Of a stretch of 64,000 nucleotides of DNA, positions 38,501 to 45,713 are shown piece by piece. This DNA comes from CAWARU01 sp963784575 (GTDB lineage: Bacteria > Pseudomonadota > Gammaproteobacteria > UBA6186 > Azoamicaceae). Under the pieces are notes generated by a model. The model was not told the DNA's origin. It did not search any database and worked only from the letters and a program-made list of their open reading frames with translations. The stretch's first letter is position 1. Each line of letters starts with the position of its first letter. The position numbers and the translations under genes are program-made. The stretch lies in NCBI GenBank assembly GCA_963784575.1, contig CAWARU010000002.1:124001-188000 (forward strand), written 5' to 3'.

Positions 38501-41500
38501 ATGATGGATTGAATGCCATTTTCTTGGGTGAGGTTCTGAAACATGCGTCAACTGATGCAACTGCACAAAGCACAATTGAGTTAATCAGTGGCCATGAAGC
38601 CCACCATCATCCGAAACTCATCCATGCGGTGTTAAAACCAATTGCCCAAGGAGGGGCTGCAATTTCTGATACCACTTCAAAACATGCATACAAAGCGATT
38701 ATCACGGGTATTGCCTCCAAACAAGGTAAATTTGAGAAAGCTGATCATACCTTTAGTCATGCAGCCCATTTAAGCCTGGAAGAATTGGCTCTTACAAACC
38801 CAGAACTTACGATAAATGCAATTATCGACAATTTCAAGGATGAACATTTGGAAGGCAGTCATCTCACATCTCTGCTGGATGTAATGATGAGTGCTGCAAA
38901 GATAAGTTCTGTGGAATCAGCAAAAAATGTAATTAATCACCTACTCAACATCGCGATAAATCCCAGCATATCTATAAATGATAAAGTAGCCGGATCGGAT
39001 CGAACTCAGGTACTAGTAAAAGCTAAAAATGGATTGATCGAACTTTTGAAAACTCAACATAAACTGGTGCTTGCAGCGATCGCAAGTAACGACCCAAGCG
39101 ATGATACCCAAGCTAAGACCTTGATGGAGATTTTGAGTGCAGGCTTCCGAGTCTCAGGGAAAGCGAAAATATGGGAAGACACTGCTCTCGCTTTGATTGA
39201 TATAGCAACTATGAGCCTGAGCCCAACAGATCTTGTATTACAAAAATATTCGGACATTGCAAGACAACTCATTTTAGACCAAATATTAGATCCAGCCAAC
39301 GCAAAGGCAACGTTAGAATTAATTTCAAAAGATCCAGTGAAAGGAAAACAATTAATAGATCTCATAGAAAAAGCGGCTAAAGAAGGCTCTGTTAGTGTCA
39401 AGAGATTAGCATTTGAGCATTTGATTCGGGCAACTGGAAGCGACAATTCAGATTTCAGAGATGCAGCTTTTGCAAAACTAGAGAGTTTGGCAAAAGAACG
39501 AAAGCATGCCAAAGAGACCTTTTCTGCTATTATTAAAAGCATTACAAATGGGGTGGCCAAAAAAGAAAACTTCAGTTCTCTTCTCAATATAATTTATGAC
39601 ACAGCCTCAGCAGATATTGATCCAAAAGTGAAAGCAGAAGCATTTGAAAGTATCCTCAGCTGTTCTTTAGATGCTCATCTTGAATTGTATAATTTTGGAA
39701 TACTGGCTGCTGATTCGCTTATTAACACACAAGAGGACGTTGTAAGGGTTCTAAATAGTACTAAGAATATACAATTTATTTCAAGATTGGTTGAAATTTG
39801 TAGCAAACCTGCTGCTTATGATGAAGGAATCCAAACAGCTGCGAAAAATATTCTCAGCAAAATTTTAGCTGCTGACCTAAATGAAGATAGAGTGAAGATA
39901 TTAGCTTCTGCCGCTAGCCCGGACATGATATCATTTATTCGAACCATGGAAATGCCTGATGATAAAACCAGAAATAATGTCGTAAATCTTCTGGTCTCTA
40001 TAATAAGTTCCAAGAAAGAATTAATTCCAAATGCAGTGACTGCATTATATGAATTGGGAGAACTCAGAGCACTATTTGAAAATCGACAGGCAATAATGGC
40101 AGCTTCTGCCTCTTCTGATGAAAATGTAATCAATTTTCTCACAGGCGAAATTATTAATTTAGAGGCGGAAGCTAGTATAAATGATACCGAAACAGCACAA
40201 AATGCCGTTTGGTTAGCTGCTTCTCTCTGGAAAGCAATCAACCCCCGTTATAAACCACAATTAGAAAAAGTTGTCGCAGCTGGAATAGACAACGATTCAC
40301 CAGATGTTGCTCTGGCATGCTTATTGGTATTAGCAAATGCAAATAGTGAACTCTTCAATAAATCTATTCAAGATTTAATCGCCAGTGCAATATCTCCCGA
40401 CCCTACCAAATCAACTAAGGCGATTCCAATTCTACAAGCTTGTTTGGCTAATAAAGATCTGAGAGAGGCTGTCATAATAAATCTAACAAATTCGCTCAAG
40501 GATATAATAACTAAAATCAACAAAGCTGCGGCTGAAGGTGCATCAGATGCTGAACTAAGGGAGGGAGAAAAGGCTCTTAATGCTGTGCAAAATATTTACG
40601 AGTTGTTGCCGACAGATCTGCCTGAGCGTGGTGAATTACGCCAGGCCCTAAGATCTGCTATTCTGTCAAAGACAGCTAAATTTGCTGAACAAGTAGTTCA
40701 AACTATTAAAAGTATTGATGAAAAAATATTCTTCGATATTTTAAGCGATGCTAGGATAGAAAGCGATGATGCTGCAAAATGCCTTGCTGTTGTGTACAGA
40801 GTTACGCAGCCTGATATTGCACTTTTCATTCGGTTAATAGCAACTTTAAATAGTTTTGTGTCGGGTGATAATATTCCTTTGGCAACCCGCGGTGTTAAAA
40901 TTGCAAACGAACTGCTACAGAAACTACCAGATCAATCAAAAGAAATCATTCCAGTTATTTTGAAGGGGGGAATTCACGTTAATGATGCAGTTTTTAAGCC
41001 TGCTAGAGACATACTTTCTAATCTGCTTGCAAAACATGAACAAGCTAAAATAATTTATGAACTAATATATAATACTACAGATGCTCGATATATTACAATA
41101 TTGAAAACAATTGCATTAGCTTCTACAATAAATACTGTACAAGCCAATACTGCTAAAATTTTCATAAGTATAATCCTAAGCGACGACGCTCCCTTACAGA
41201 CAGATGCTTTAAAAGCCCTATTTGTTCTTCTAAATAATGACAATACTCACGCCGAAACATTATCCGCCATTGCAATCGCAAGTAGTGTAAATCTTGCTAA
41301 AATTATCGAAAAGTATAAAAGTGATGCCGGTGCCTTATTGCTTCTTTCCAAAAATCCAACCTGCCTTAAAGCTATTGCAGAAAATCCAATTGCATTAAGA
41401 ACCTTGGTCACTGAATCATTGAGTAAAATAATGGCCGGAAATGATGCAGACATCAAAACTGCTTTGGATACATTGAATTATATCATCCAAATAAAAGGAG

Positions 41501-44500
41501 TTTTAGCTTTAGAACCCCCTATAAAATCCTATATGACTATGAATGGCCCAGCTTTGCTTAAAAACATGACAAAGAGCAAAAATGAAGCAATCGCATTTTT
41601 AATGGAACTGGCTAAACATAAAGAAATGTCTAAAGCAATCTTTGAGGCTATAGAACAAAGTGACAAAGACACTCACTATGCATTTTTTAAAGTTATAGAA
41701 GATGTTGCAAAATTAAAAGGCCCAGATGCTGAAGTAGCTCAACTAGGCCGCAATGCCTTAATTAAAGCAGCCATAAAAGGTGTAACAGTAGATCATAAAG
41801 AACTGATGAGCGCTGCTATTCTACAGCTTAAAGACCATGCAACTGATGCAGAAACTCATGCAGAAGTGTTAGATGCAATTCATTTAAACACAGAACATAA
41901 CCATTCATCATTAATGGATGTGTTGGAGCATGCAGCCTTACGAGGCTCGGTCTCTGTTCAAAATCGAGCTTTACAAGCAATTACTAAAAGTATAGAATCC
42001 GAAAAGCCTGAATTTTCTGCCGCCGCGTTAACCAGTCTAGGTAAAATAGCAAAGGAAAAGCCTAAAGCAACTTTTGATGCCATTTTTGCTCATATCAACG
42101 TCTCTGATAAGCCACGACATTTTCTTTCCTTAATAGATGTTATAAAAAATTCAACTATGATCCCTTCGCTACAATCCGAAGCCATACAATATTTAATCGC
42201 TCCAGTATTAAACATCGCTGTAGTAAAAGGATGGCGATTTATTGGAGATAAATGTTTAGCAGATTTAAAAGAACTTGTGAAAAACCCAGTTACTTATCTA
42301 TCAGTCCTTCAAGAAATTGCGAAACTCCCTCATGATGAACAGTTCAAACTGATTGGAGTATTACAAGCTGGTTTAGAGAGTCTAGACAACAACGTATGGA
42401 AGGATACTTCTGTTGCTCTAGTCCATGCTGCAGTTTCAGGTCATAAGGATCTTGGACCTGCAGCTCAAATTGCTCTTGAACTTGAGGTAGTTAAACCCGG
42501 GAGTGCTCAGGCATTGTTGGAATTGATATCCGATCATCCTGATCAAGGAAAAAGCTTAATGAGTGTTTTCAAAAAGGCTGCAATGATGGGGGGGGAAGTC
42601 AGCACAGTTGGTTTTGAAGCCTTAATAACAGCAACAAACAGTGCTAATATAGATTTTGCAGCTGCAGCTCTTAAGACATTAGCAGAATTGGTGGTTGAGC
42701 CTGGATTTGCTAAAACTACTTTTGATGCAATCATTGAGAACATTAAAAATGGAAATGCAACAGCAAAAATTAACGATTTACTCGAATTAATTTATAATGC
42801 CTCTGACAATGCTGATGATAAAGTTAAGATGGAAGCAAATGCAGCTATAATGAGGTGCGCCACAATCGAAACTCACAAAGAAATTGTTGATTTCGGTATT
42901 TTGGCTATAAATCAACGCATCAATGATTCACCTCCAAGATTCGCTGCAATTATCCTGGCTAATCCAAATTGTGATGCACTCATAAATAGACTTATAGGGA
43001 TCCTGGCAAAACCCGAAGGCCTGTCTGCTGAAGTTTTGTCGGCAGCTGCAAACATCTTAGGAAAAATAGTAAATAACTTGAATTTATCTGATCCTGTACA
43101 TTTAGGTAGAGCAATCAACATCTTAAGAGGTATTAAAGGGATAGCATTTGAGGGAGATCGATCAGCTGAAGTAAAAGAACAGATTGATAAATTCTATAGT
43201 TTTGTTGTAAATAATCCAAACCTTCATGGGATGACTATCAGTGCAGATCCTGCGACTGCAGTTGGAGTTGGGGTCATTGCCAATGAGCTTCTTGTCCACA
43301 GAGTGAACGACGCTGATAGAAATGTATTGTTCGGAATAATCACCCAAGTGCTTTTGCACCAGGATTCCAGAATTGCGATAGAATTCATAAGTAAGATCGC
43401 AGTCGCGAACAATGGAGCCCAGTCATTAATTTTCTCCGGACTTGTGGCAAGATTACAATCCATGGTTGCATATCCAGTTGGAGTTCCTATGGATGCAGCA
43501 AAAGTGGCAGCAGCTAAAACAGCAGTTAACAGAGCCCATGCCTTGTTGGTTGCTGGAAAAAGTTTAGCAGGCCTAGGCTTGGAGCCATATAAACTAATCG
43601 ATGTGATTAGAGCTGCAGGTTTCTCAGAAAATACAGAAATCCGTAACCATGGTATTAAAGTAATAATCAACCTGATTACGGACTCTGATGCAAACCTCTC
43701 TGGAAATGGAAGGCTTTTAGCCGCCTCTGTTCTGGCCAAATACCATCCTGAGTCACCAGAAGCAACCACACTTATTAAGCCACACCTCTTAAGTGATCAA
43801 GTAATAGACCACTATATTTCTGTTATCAAGGGATTAACAGCAGATGCCATAAAAGCGAATGTGCATATACCATTCCTTGCTGCATTAGGATCAATCTGTA
43901 ATCATCTTACTATATCTGATCCAAGATATCTCAAGATCGTAAATTTCCTCGCTCAGGTTCCAACATTTGCCCTCGTTGTCAATTATTTAAGCAATGGCTT
44001 AAACCTTCCACAAGCGATAAATGTCATGGCTCATGTTATTCAATATCGCGCATATACTCCACAGCGAAAAGATGATATTAATAAATTTCTTGCTGCAATT
44101 AACCAACTCGAAAATTTAAACCCAGCTGATAACCTGATACCCGATGCCTTGTATTCTCTATCTTCTATATTAGAAAGAGGAAAGCCCGATCTGGCTGAAA
44201 TCGGAATAATATTAGATTTTTATAAAGATTTTATGGTTAAAAGAATGGCTTCGGATCCTACAAATTCTATCCTTGCCGCCTTTCACCTGGCCAGAGCCAT
44301 GCCAATACTTGCATTCAATACACCTAGTAATTATGAACTTGACGTTTTAACTGCATTAAGTGACTATCTCACAAAAATTAGGAAAATTGATGATGGTAAT
44401 GCTCGAACTTCAGCTACAATTATTCAACAGATGGCTACGGCAGTAAACAGAATCCCAAGAAATTTGGACCCAAAAAAAGCTGCATTTCTCATTGCAGAAC

Positions 44501-45513
44501 TCTCAAAAGTGGTAACGCTTCATCATGCTACTGAACATGAAATGGTAAATAAAGCTGTAGAAGAATTGCGTGTTGCACTCGAAAAATTTAAATTAAGAAC
44601 TGGATTAGAGTTAAAACCTCCAGCACCTCTTCCACCCGTTCTCCCTCCAGGACCTGTGCTTTCAGTGCCAGTAGACGATAATCCGGCATTGGTACCTCCC
44701 GTGAAACCGCCAAAACTCATGGTTTCTTCGGGTACACCATGGTCACCATTATTCAGAGAACGGATTCGAAATCAGGTGGGGCAACCAAATCCAACCTTGG
44801 TCGTGCCAAGTGCTGGTCCAATCAGCGATGTTTCATTCAAGGCTATTGGAGATGCAATTGCAACTAAAATAAAAGATTATCAAACTTCTGCTACGCCTTT
44901 ATCAATGGCGAGCAGCAAAGAAGAAAAGGAAATGTTTGAAGGTCTTGAAATTATCCCGGACAATAAAGACACACCAAAAAGCTATGAAATTGTTCGGAAT
45001 ACTACTTCAGCGCACCATTTTAAAGTTCAGGAAAAACTCATTAAAATTGATCATGACGACAGATCGGTCCGAATTGCATCGGAAACTCCTTATCCAAAAG
45101 ATGATGCCTTATTTATGATGGTGCTGAGTGCCAAAGCAGCAGCGGATAGAGTTGGCAAAAAGATATTTAACATTGAACAATGCGAGGATCCTATCCATGC
45201 AGCCAACGCGTTTAGGTTGTTTTTACTCGGAAAAAGCATGGGGCTCAATGCAAACTTCAAAGACAGGTCAGGAATGCCAAAAACTGAAGCAGGGATATTA
45301 GATACCACAAGCGAATTCGGAATGACAATATTTAACGTAACAATAAATGGTGCAGCACAGCAAATGACGCCAGCGGCAATTTACGACTATGTGAAGCGCT
45401 TGGACGTTGATAATCCAATCCATATGCAAGAAATTAAGAATGTGGTGAAATCAATGCAAGTCCAAGCAGAAAAATTAGAGTTAATCCGCGATCCAAAGGC
45501 TCCTAAGCTTTAG
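29569..45513 (+). CDS. Giant HEAT/ARM-like helical repeat protein (5,314 aa)
   Basis: A single open frame of 15.9 kb, roughly 580 kDa. No catalytic motif, signal peptide or membrane segment was seen. Nearly the whole length consists of Ala/Leu/Ile/Lys/Glu/Asp-rich helical pairs typical of an alpha-solenoid. Nested repeats are visible. A segment of the pattern PE(V/I)xxxCLKALxxxDxxYF recurs at about 31212, 32340, 34318, 35815 and 36376. A block beginning NL(K/Q)xxIxxxxSxAxxVAxAL recurs at about 31564, 33367 and 34810. A block of about 1,500 bp at 38.4-39.9 kb recurs at 41.7-43.1 kb. A Pro-rich linker (44610-44725) leads to a C-terminal domain (about 44730-45510) homologous to that of the 584-aa neighbour. 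The TTG start has no ribosome site; the first ATGs are at 29635/29638. Likely a scaffold or secreted host-interaction protein; this is inference. Confidence 0.9.
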   Translation: MQKVLSASISSGVKEISQPAILMMANILPDLKESEKPAIKDLLIKSVNTLDAMVHAKNDNSLDALEVLDSMLTNLELGKSKNEIVKILKWAASEPHSDPLKKPNISQRAIRILASHFYLQHFSQKDTLSGTEQLALEPFKKPYVIAALIKATETDVIQEKIKALQDVGSILVAIDNLKEKTKVFDPSVQKGNLVNCLVEALGSENPRINNAASIELGRIIEALSHRASERGEESEALGLISEKIYTKCTDILKDPVNAAAIFSKVARFIKLIPKNSEYSKKFLAIIQKMISASESTELVKKIGLEAFIEYIGTLEDFAKLQGKKELIDALEKKGLSRLAYEVIESIPLSEKDYKILNEIVDRVKFPYSMVLLGIIRTSLEKMPDYSSDSSKELLKAFAGLANSRDARTSSDALREFIAYMKKETKATEQTALLLGFLSELNNEALEKFLANKQNITVLFDAFFSSKTEISEPAEKIIIRLLSNDKTAMITLNIIEDRLKELVTHASEADKKKAIDAVKISLQLRKTLQKLPLTKEVIQLDKNTNEIVEHAIHNSAPGIALEAFRTIAALDQKYFEKIIKAEIKALQASIKSGKPDTAIPAIQRIKLLIEIPPDTSQAQHLIELLDILKEAAELSTQPKISREAIIAFDNLSENPKVRDYLQKIISNLQDTILNAESNAESVASALQTLEAVHQFASYEDFISTYLDRLISEAADQNPVLAARAISIADILVASGFEPKDKLTSVYRSAATNLNFQISAIGFNKLLERKEEAEFMTAINALGDKMIAENYKDAVIIITLANQLSSVFPDKAEEFLILAKNAAESAPANVLADIVEALKRRPKILAKIAETEQGLAAIFNNIGALATLANNEPGFRLIQPKIQAMENAANGTDSRDALDAVSFSSRITSTTKDLKLLGIFKHIINIAVDSKSREVRLGSLKALIANDPNYFNEIFQSKLDAINTQITSETTFRDAIDEAILLGEVPLNDGQKEALGRILIAAAYSENPDIASKAFIALAKVHKESFDNLLANLNTQIKENRKSKQEALQAMRLLQNCIAKIGDPHAQDLIAIIVPKTKYRNAEITKLAFQTLAIASHEGIVPAQYELSRALGHLGQKTEMRTLDIIKSILPELMPDKLNGEMQQALKIVRQMAGLKSKSLSDISGEAIRILIEHDDDKGLSDLMNDLPSRIKKASRTDATDDKISEGLQAINSLFILLSYKGLKQKALNALKEAARSLQPEISRAAIMALDTLHEDINANPSLRDAISNLKGIIEDRKSEAENVASALLALAAVKKFTSFDAYLSESLNRISLEARGSDVTLAVRAVKIAESLEKHSGQGEKLTAIFQSAATNINSDISKMGFRNLLKDDRQFNIAVSSLSDKMTQGSYMNAEPILALAAELSEEFRDERHKSKFIALIADAARFAPPSVALDAFKRLGDLKQNDEITAILQEMQEISTTTNTREANDAIRAISIASQLAVSSPEHLKHCIGILINGMKSKVPTIAAACRNTFDAEILNNASVLSTITASEQGMELLRLRVSKLKDDAASSVTSLARNAVQIACEVRNLDLDPNLKNLFKDIVDAAVINIYPEVRIECLKALSDYDRKYFEEVIAAKILAIERQIKTDDKKATSDAINDATLLLKAPINSADRENLVRILMDAFKNSKSSYLRSQTLPALVDSGRTAEVLEILKNGITSSNPDVANTALQTLEFAVRQNVPGAVDILNSHKQQLQQDLEARESLARNIENLKAIIEDQNSDADSVARALVSLSDLYSIKLYDSYLIDTALRLKGLAGGNAPGAKSEDAEFALNVVEKLINTSFDSKYILQILNAAAHHANSGIAVNGLVLLQQYFHEQGFQPAFDRLVNLALSSDEREGANALDIIRQVIDRLPIEKEQYFNTLKNTALNANVTVAMRALQTLALVYGGEVFLTAAIQGIINNSFSVEQNVALPAQEKLTSLLENSVLRKFVIEKMLTAIIEKPEALTAVINAGKKHSGLLQEIAKNGYIHEIFENPTALLTFASTDEGLDLIRQCIPTPDNMAKESNLQDAINDMQSLLELRARVVYADNTALLRMIEASIEAGIANQHPEIAVACLKAVQNKDEIYFNSIFITKINAMRSLLIGDVDEVAAISSIDFATSMTTELTLSSPQIQSITTLLGEATHSKNTNIAVNSYSALFSVDSDAYTAAITHFETEIYPKPVEKPDAAATRENAIDILFKLINAIPDDIGRFQNIFTNLLEISDVNLARKIVERALADNIPSEVRDKIIHAAITNPDIKIAVECLEVVARKDLVYFKQLIDKRITELQLLMGKEERTALATITNIAFIYSKLSGYLDEQQKGQIYNIAYAAAINSFSVKVALEGISILRNAPMQLDLALDKIMASAASEDSDESHLAQEKLIAFLQLNDKELTNKIISLATEKINVAVTKSSKDAGYDAALRAGESNLRLLGLFLTTFSGSKTLEPELKLAIQAMRTALLQPENADIKDRALDALLGTEPVPLQSLAFEALLNVPRNDRTDHEIFKIFHDLIEPACNNISRAVSSVDDKHIDEDKKEGFIINGLKSIVAIRKIIPKLAEKSYTSKKLRDDTFNSLIEAATCGEPRLYKAALIALQKLKDARIEGAEEAIEKALKNLVTIADDKEKEINALSALGFAAGKKIGNAETLFNNFLEALKKDVAPGSDTEKALHAIKLAGELYGRKVIQAKDSLSILVTATAHKNPEVAMEGLMRLAKIKNAGKELEEAIRAIIADAVSSDAERSGPAKDKLEAIFRDKTLAAFTWKVIDEFIKVPINRNNALINIMLSALVDPAAIEITQSLGKEVLIHFASQSSDDAKKIIDQLFAYLQEGKKDRVELAITLLTDLKNIANKDIQADISSYIKEKLTLPDNMNALFNAVEISDTVVIPFIKTLATETFTAEIIFDKFEKLHGSKQHDLIHKLSEVIVSAANHPIDPSHPDTKSISHMGRRALIKGIASEHDGLNAIFLGEVLKHASTDATAQSTIELISGHEAHHHPKLIHAVLKPIAQGGAAISDTTSKHAYKAIITGIASKQGKFEKADHTFSHAAHLSLEELALTNPELTINAIIDNFKDEHLEGSHLTSLLDVMMSAAKISSVESAKNVINHLLNIAINPSISINDKVAGSDRTQVLVKAKNGLIELLKTQHKLVLAAIASNDPSDDTQAKTLMEILSAGFRVSGKAKIWEDTALALIDIATMSLSPTDLVLQKYSDIARQLILDQILDPANAKATLELISKDPVKGKQLIDLIEKAAKEGSVSVKRLAFEHLIRATGSDNSDFRDAAFAKLESLAKERKHAKETFSAIIKSITNGVAKKENFSSLLNIIYDTASADIDPKVKAEAFESILSCSLDAHLELYNFGILAADSLINTQEDVVRVLNSTKNIQFISRLVEICSKPAAYDEGIQTAAKNILSKILAADLNEDRVKILASAASPDMISFIRTMEMPDDKTRNNVVNLLVSIISSKKELIPNAVTALYELGELRALFENRQAIMAASASSDENVINFLTGEIINLEAEASINDTETAQNAVWLAASLWKAINPRYKPQLEKVVAAGIDNDSPDVALACLLVLANANSELFNKSIQDLIASAISPDPTKSTKAIPILQACLANKDLREAVIINLTNSLKDIITKINKAAAEGASDAELREGEKALNAVQNIYELLPTDLPERGELRQALRSAILSKTAKFAEQVVQTIKSIDEKIFFDILSDARIESDDAAKCLAVVYRVTQPDIALFIRLIATLNSFVSGDNIPLATRGVKIANELLQKLPDQSKEIIPVILKGGIHVNDAVFKPARDILSNLLAKHEQAKIIYELIYNTTDARYITILKTIALASTINTVQANTAKIFISIILSDDAPLQTDALKALFVLLNNDNTHAETLSAIAIASSVNLAKIIEKYKSDAGALLLLSKNPTCLKAIAENPIALRTLVTESLSKIMAGNDADIKTALDTLNYIIQIKGVLALEPPIKSYMTMNGPALLKNMTKSKNEAIAFLMELAKHKEMSKAIFEAIEQSDKDTHYAFFKVIEDVAKLKGPDAEVAQLGRNALIKAAIKGVTVDHKELMSAAILQLKDHATDAETHAEVLDAIHLNTEHNHSSLMDVLEHAALRGSVSVQNRALQAITKSIESEKPEFSAAALTSLGKIAKEKPKATFDAIFAHINVSDKPRHFLSLIDVIKNSTMIPSLQSEAIQYLIAPVLNIAVVKGWRFIGDKCLADLKELVKNPVTYLSVLQEIAKLPHDEQFKLIGVLQAGLESLDNNVWKDTSVALVHAAVSGHKDLGPAAQIALELEVVKPGSAQALLELISDHPDQGKSLMSVFKKAAMMGGEVSTVGFEALITATNSANIDFAAAALKTLAELVVEPGFAKTTFDAIIENIKNGNATAKINDLLELIYNASDNADDKVKMEANAAIMRCATIETHKEIVDFGILAINQRINDSPPRFAAIILANPNCDALINRLIGILAKPEGLSAEVLSAAANILGKIVNNLNLSDPVHLGRAINILRGIKGIAFEGDRSAEVKEQIDKFYSFVVNNPNLHGMTISADPATAVGVGVIANELLVHRVNDADRNVLFGIITQVLLHQDSRIAIEFISKIAVANNGAQSLIFSGLVARLQSMVAYPVGVPMDAAKVAAAKTAVNRAHALLVAGKSLAGLGLEPYKLIDVIRAAGFSENTEIRNHGIKVIINLITDSDANLSGNGRLLAASVLAKYHPESPEATTLIKPHLLSDQVIDHYISVIKGLTADAIKANVHIPFLAALGSICNHLTISDPRYLKIVNFLAQVPTFALVVNYLSNGLNLPQAINVMAHVIQYRAYTPQRKDDINKFLAAINQLENLNPADNLIPDALYSLSSILERGKPDLAEIGIILDFYKDFMVKRMASDPTNSILAAFHLARAMPILAFNTPSNYELDVLTALSDYLTKIRKIDDGNARTSATIIQQMATAVNRIPRNLDPKKAAFLIAELSKVVTLHHATEHEMVNKAVEELRVALEKFKLRTGLELKPPAPLPPVLPPGPVLSVPVDDNPALVPPVKPPKLMVSSGTPWSPLFRERIRNQVGQPNPTLVVPSAGPISDVSFKAIGDAIATKIKDYQTSATPLSMASSKEEKEMFEGLEIIPDNKDTPKSYEIVRNTTSAHHFKVQEKLIKIDHDDRSVRIASETPYPKDDALFMMVLSAKAAADRVGKKIFNIEQCEDPIHAANAFRLFLLGKSMGLNANFKDRSGMPKTEAGILDTTSEFGMTIFNVTINGAAQQMTPAAIYDYVKRLDVDNPIHMQEIKNVVKSMQVQAEKLELIRDPKAPKL
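38380..39900 (+). repeat. Long intragenic super-repeat, first copy
   Basis: The encoded order of elements is: SHMGRRALIKGIA; then KIWEDTALALIDIA; TLELISKDPVKGKQLIDL; EGSVSVKRLAFEHLI; SIITNGV-like spacer; LLNIIYDTASADIDPKVK; YNFGILAADSLIN; AAKNILSKIL. The same elements recur in the same order about 3.2-3.3 kb downstream (41685-43080). Protein-level similarity is clear while the DNA has diverged, so the duplication is old. Confidence 0.7.
41685..43080 (+). repeat. Long intragenic super-repeat, second copy
   Basis: The matching elements are AQLGRNALIKAAI, NVWKDTSVALVHAA, LLELISDHPDQGKSLMSV, GGEVSTVGFEALI, LLELIYNASDNADDKVK, VDFGILAINQRIN and AANILGKIVNNL, in the same order as in 38380-39900. 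It contains an eight-G tract at 42588-42595 where the first copy has none. Confidence 0.7.
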
Positions 45514-45586
45514 AGAAACTTATAATTAATAACTATATTATACGTATTCTAATATGTTTCCTAGCTCTTTAAAATATAATCTTTGC

Positions 45587-45615
45587 TTGACAAAAATTTT
45601 TGTCCAGAGTATTTT
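45587..45615 (+). promoter_or_regulatory. Promoter with an embedded perfect 16-bp palindrome
   Basis: TTGACA (45587-45592, perfect -35) and TATTTT (45610-45615, four of six) are separated by 17 bp. The sequence GACAAAAATTTTTGTC at 45589-45604 is a perfect palindrome that overlaps the -35 and fills most of the spacer, where a repressor dimer would block polymerase. It drives the HExxxH gene starting at 45714, leaving a leader of about 90 bases. Confidence 0.6.
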
Positions 45616-45656
45616 GTAGCCTGATTTTTAATTTTTTATTTAAAAGTTCATGTTAA

Positions 45657-45674
45657 TTAGGGCCTGTTGACAAT
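45657..45674. repeat. Solo terminal end of the 142-bp repeat
   Basis: TTAGGGCCTGTTGACAAT is identical to the left end of the copy at 62025 including its flanking TTA, but the similarity stops at 45674. It lies in the leader of the 474-aa gene, 40 bp before its ATG. Confidence 0.7.
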
Positions 45675-45713
45675 AAGAAATGATAGCAAATTTTAGTAGT
45701 AAGGATTTGACAT

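Noticed and set aside
43224..43769. 181-codon and other long minus-strand frames within the giant gene
   Set aside because: They mirror the giant gene's codon pattern on the opposite strand, lack start signals, and occur throughout it as expected for a long biased gene.
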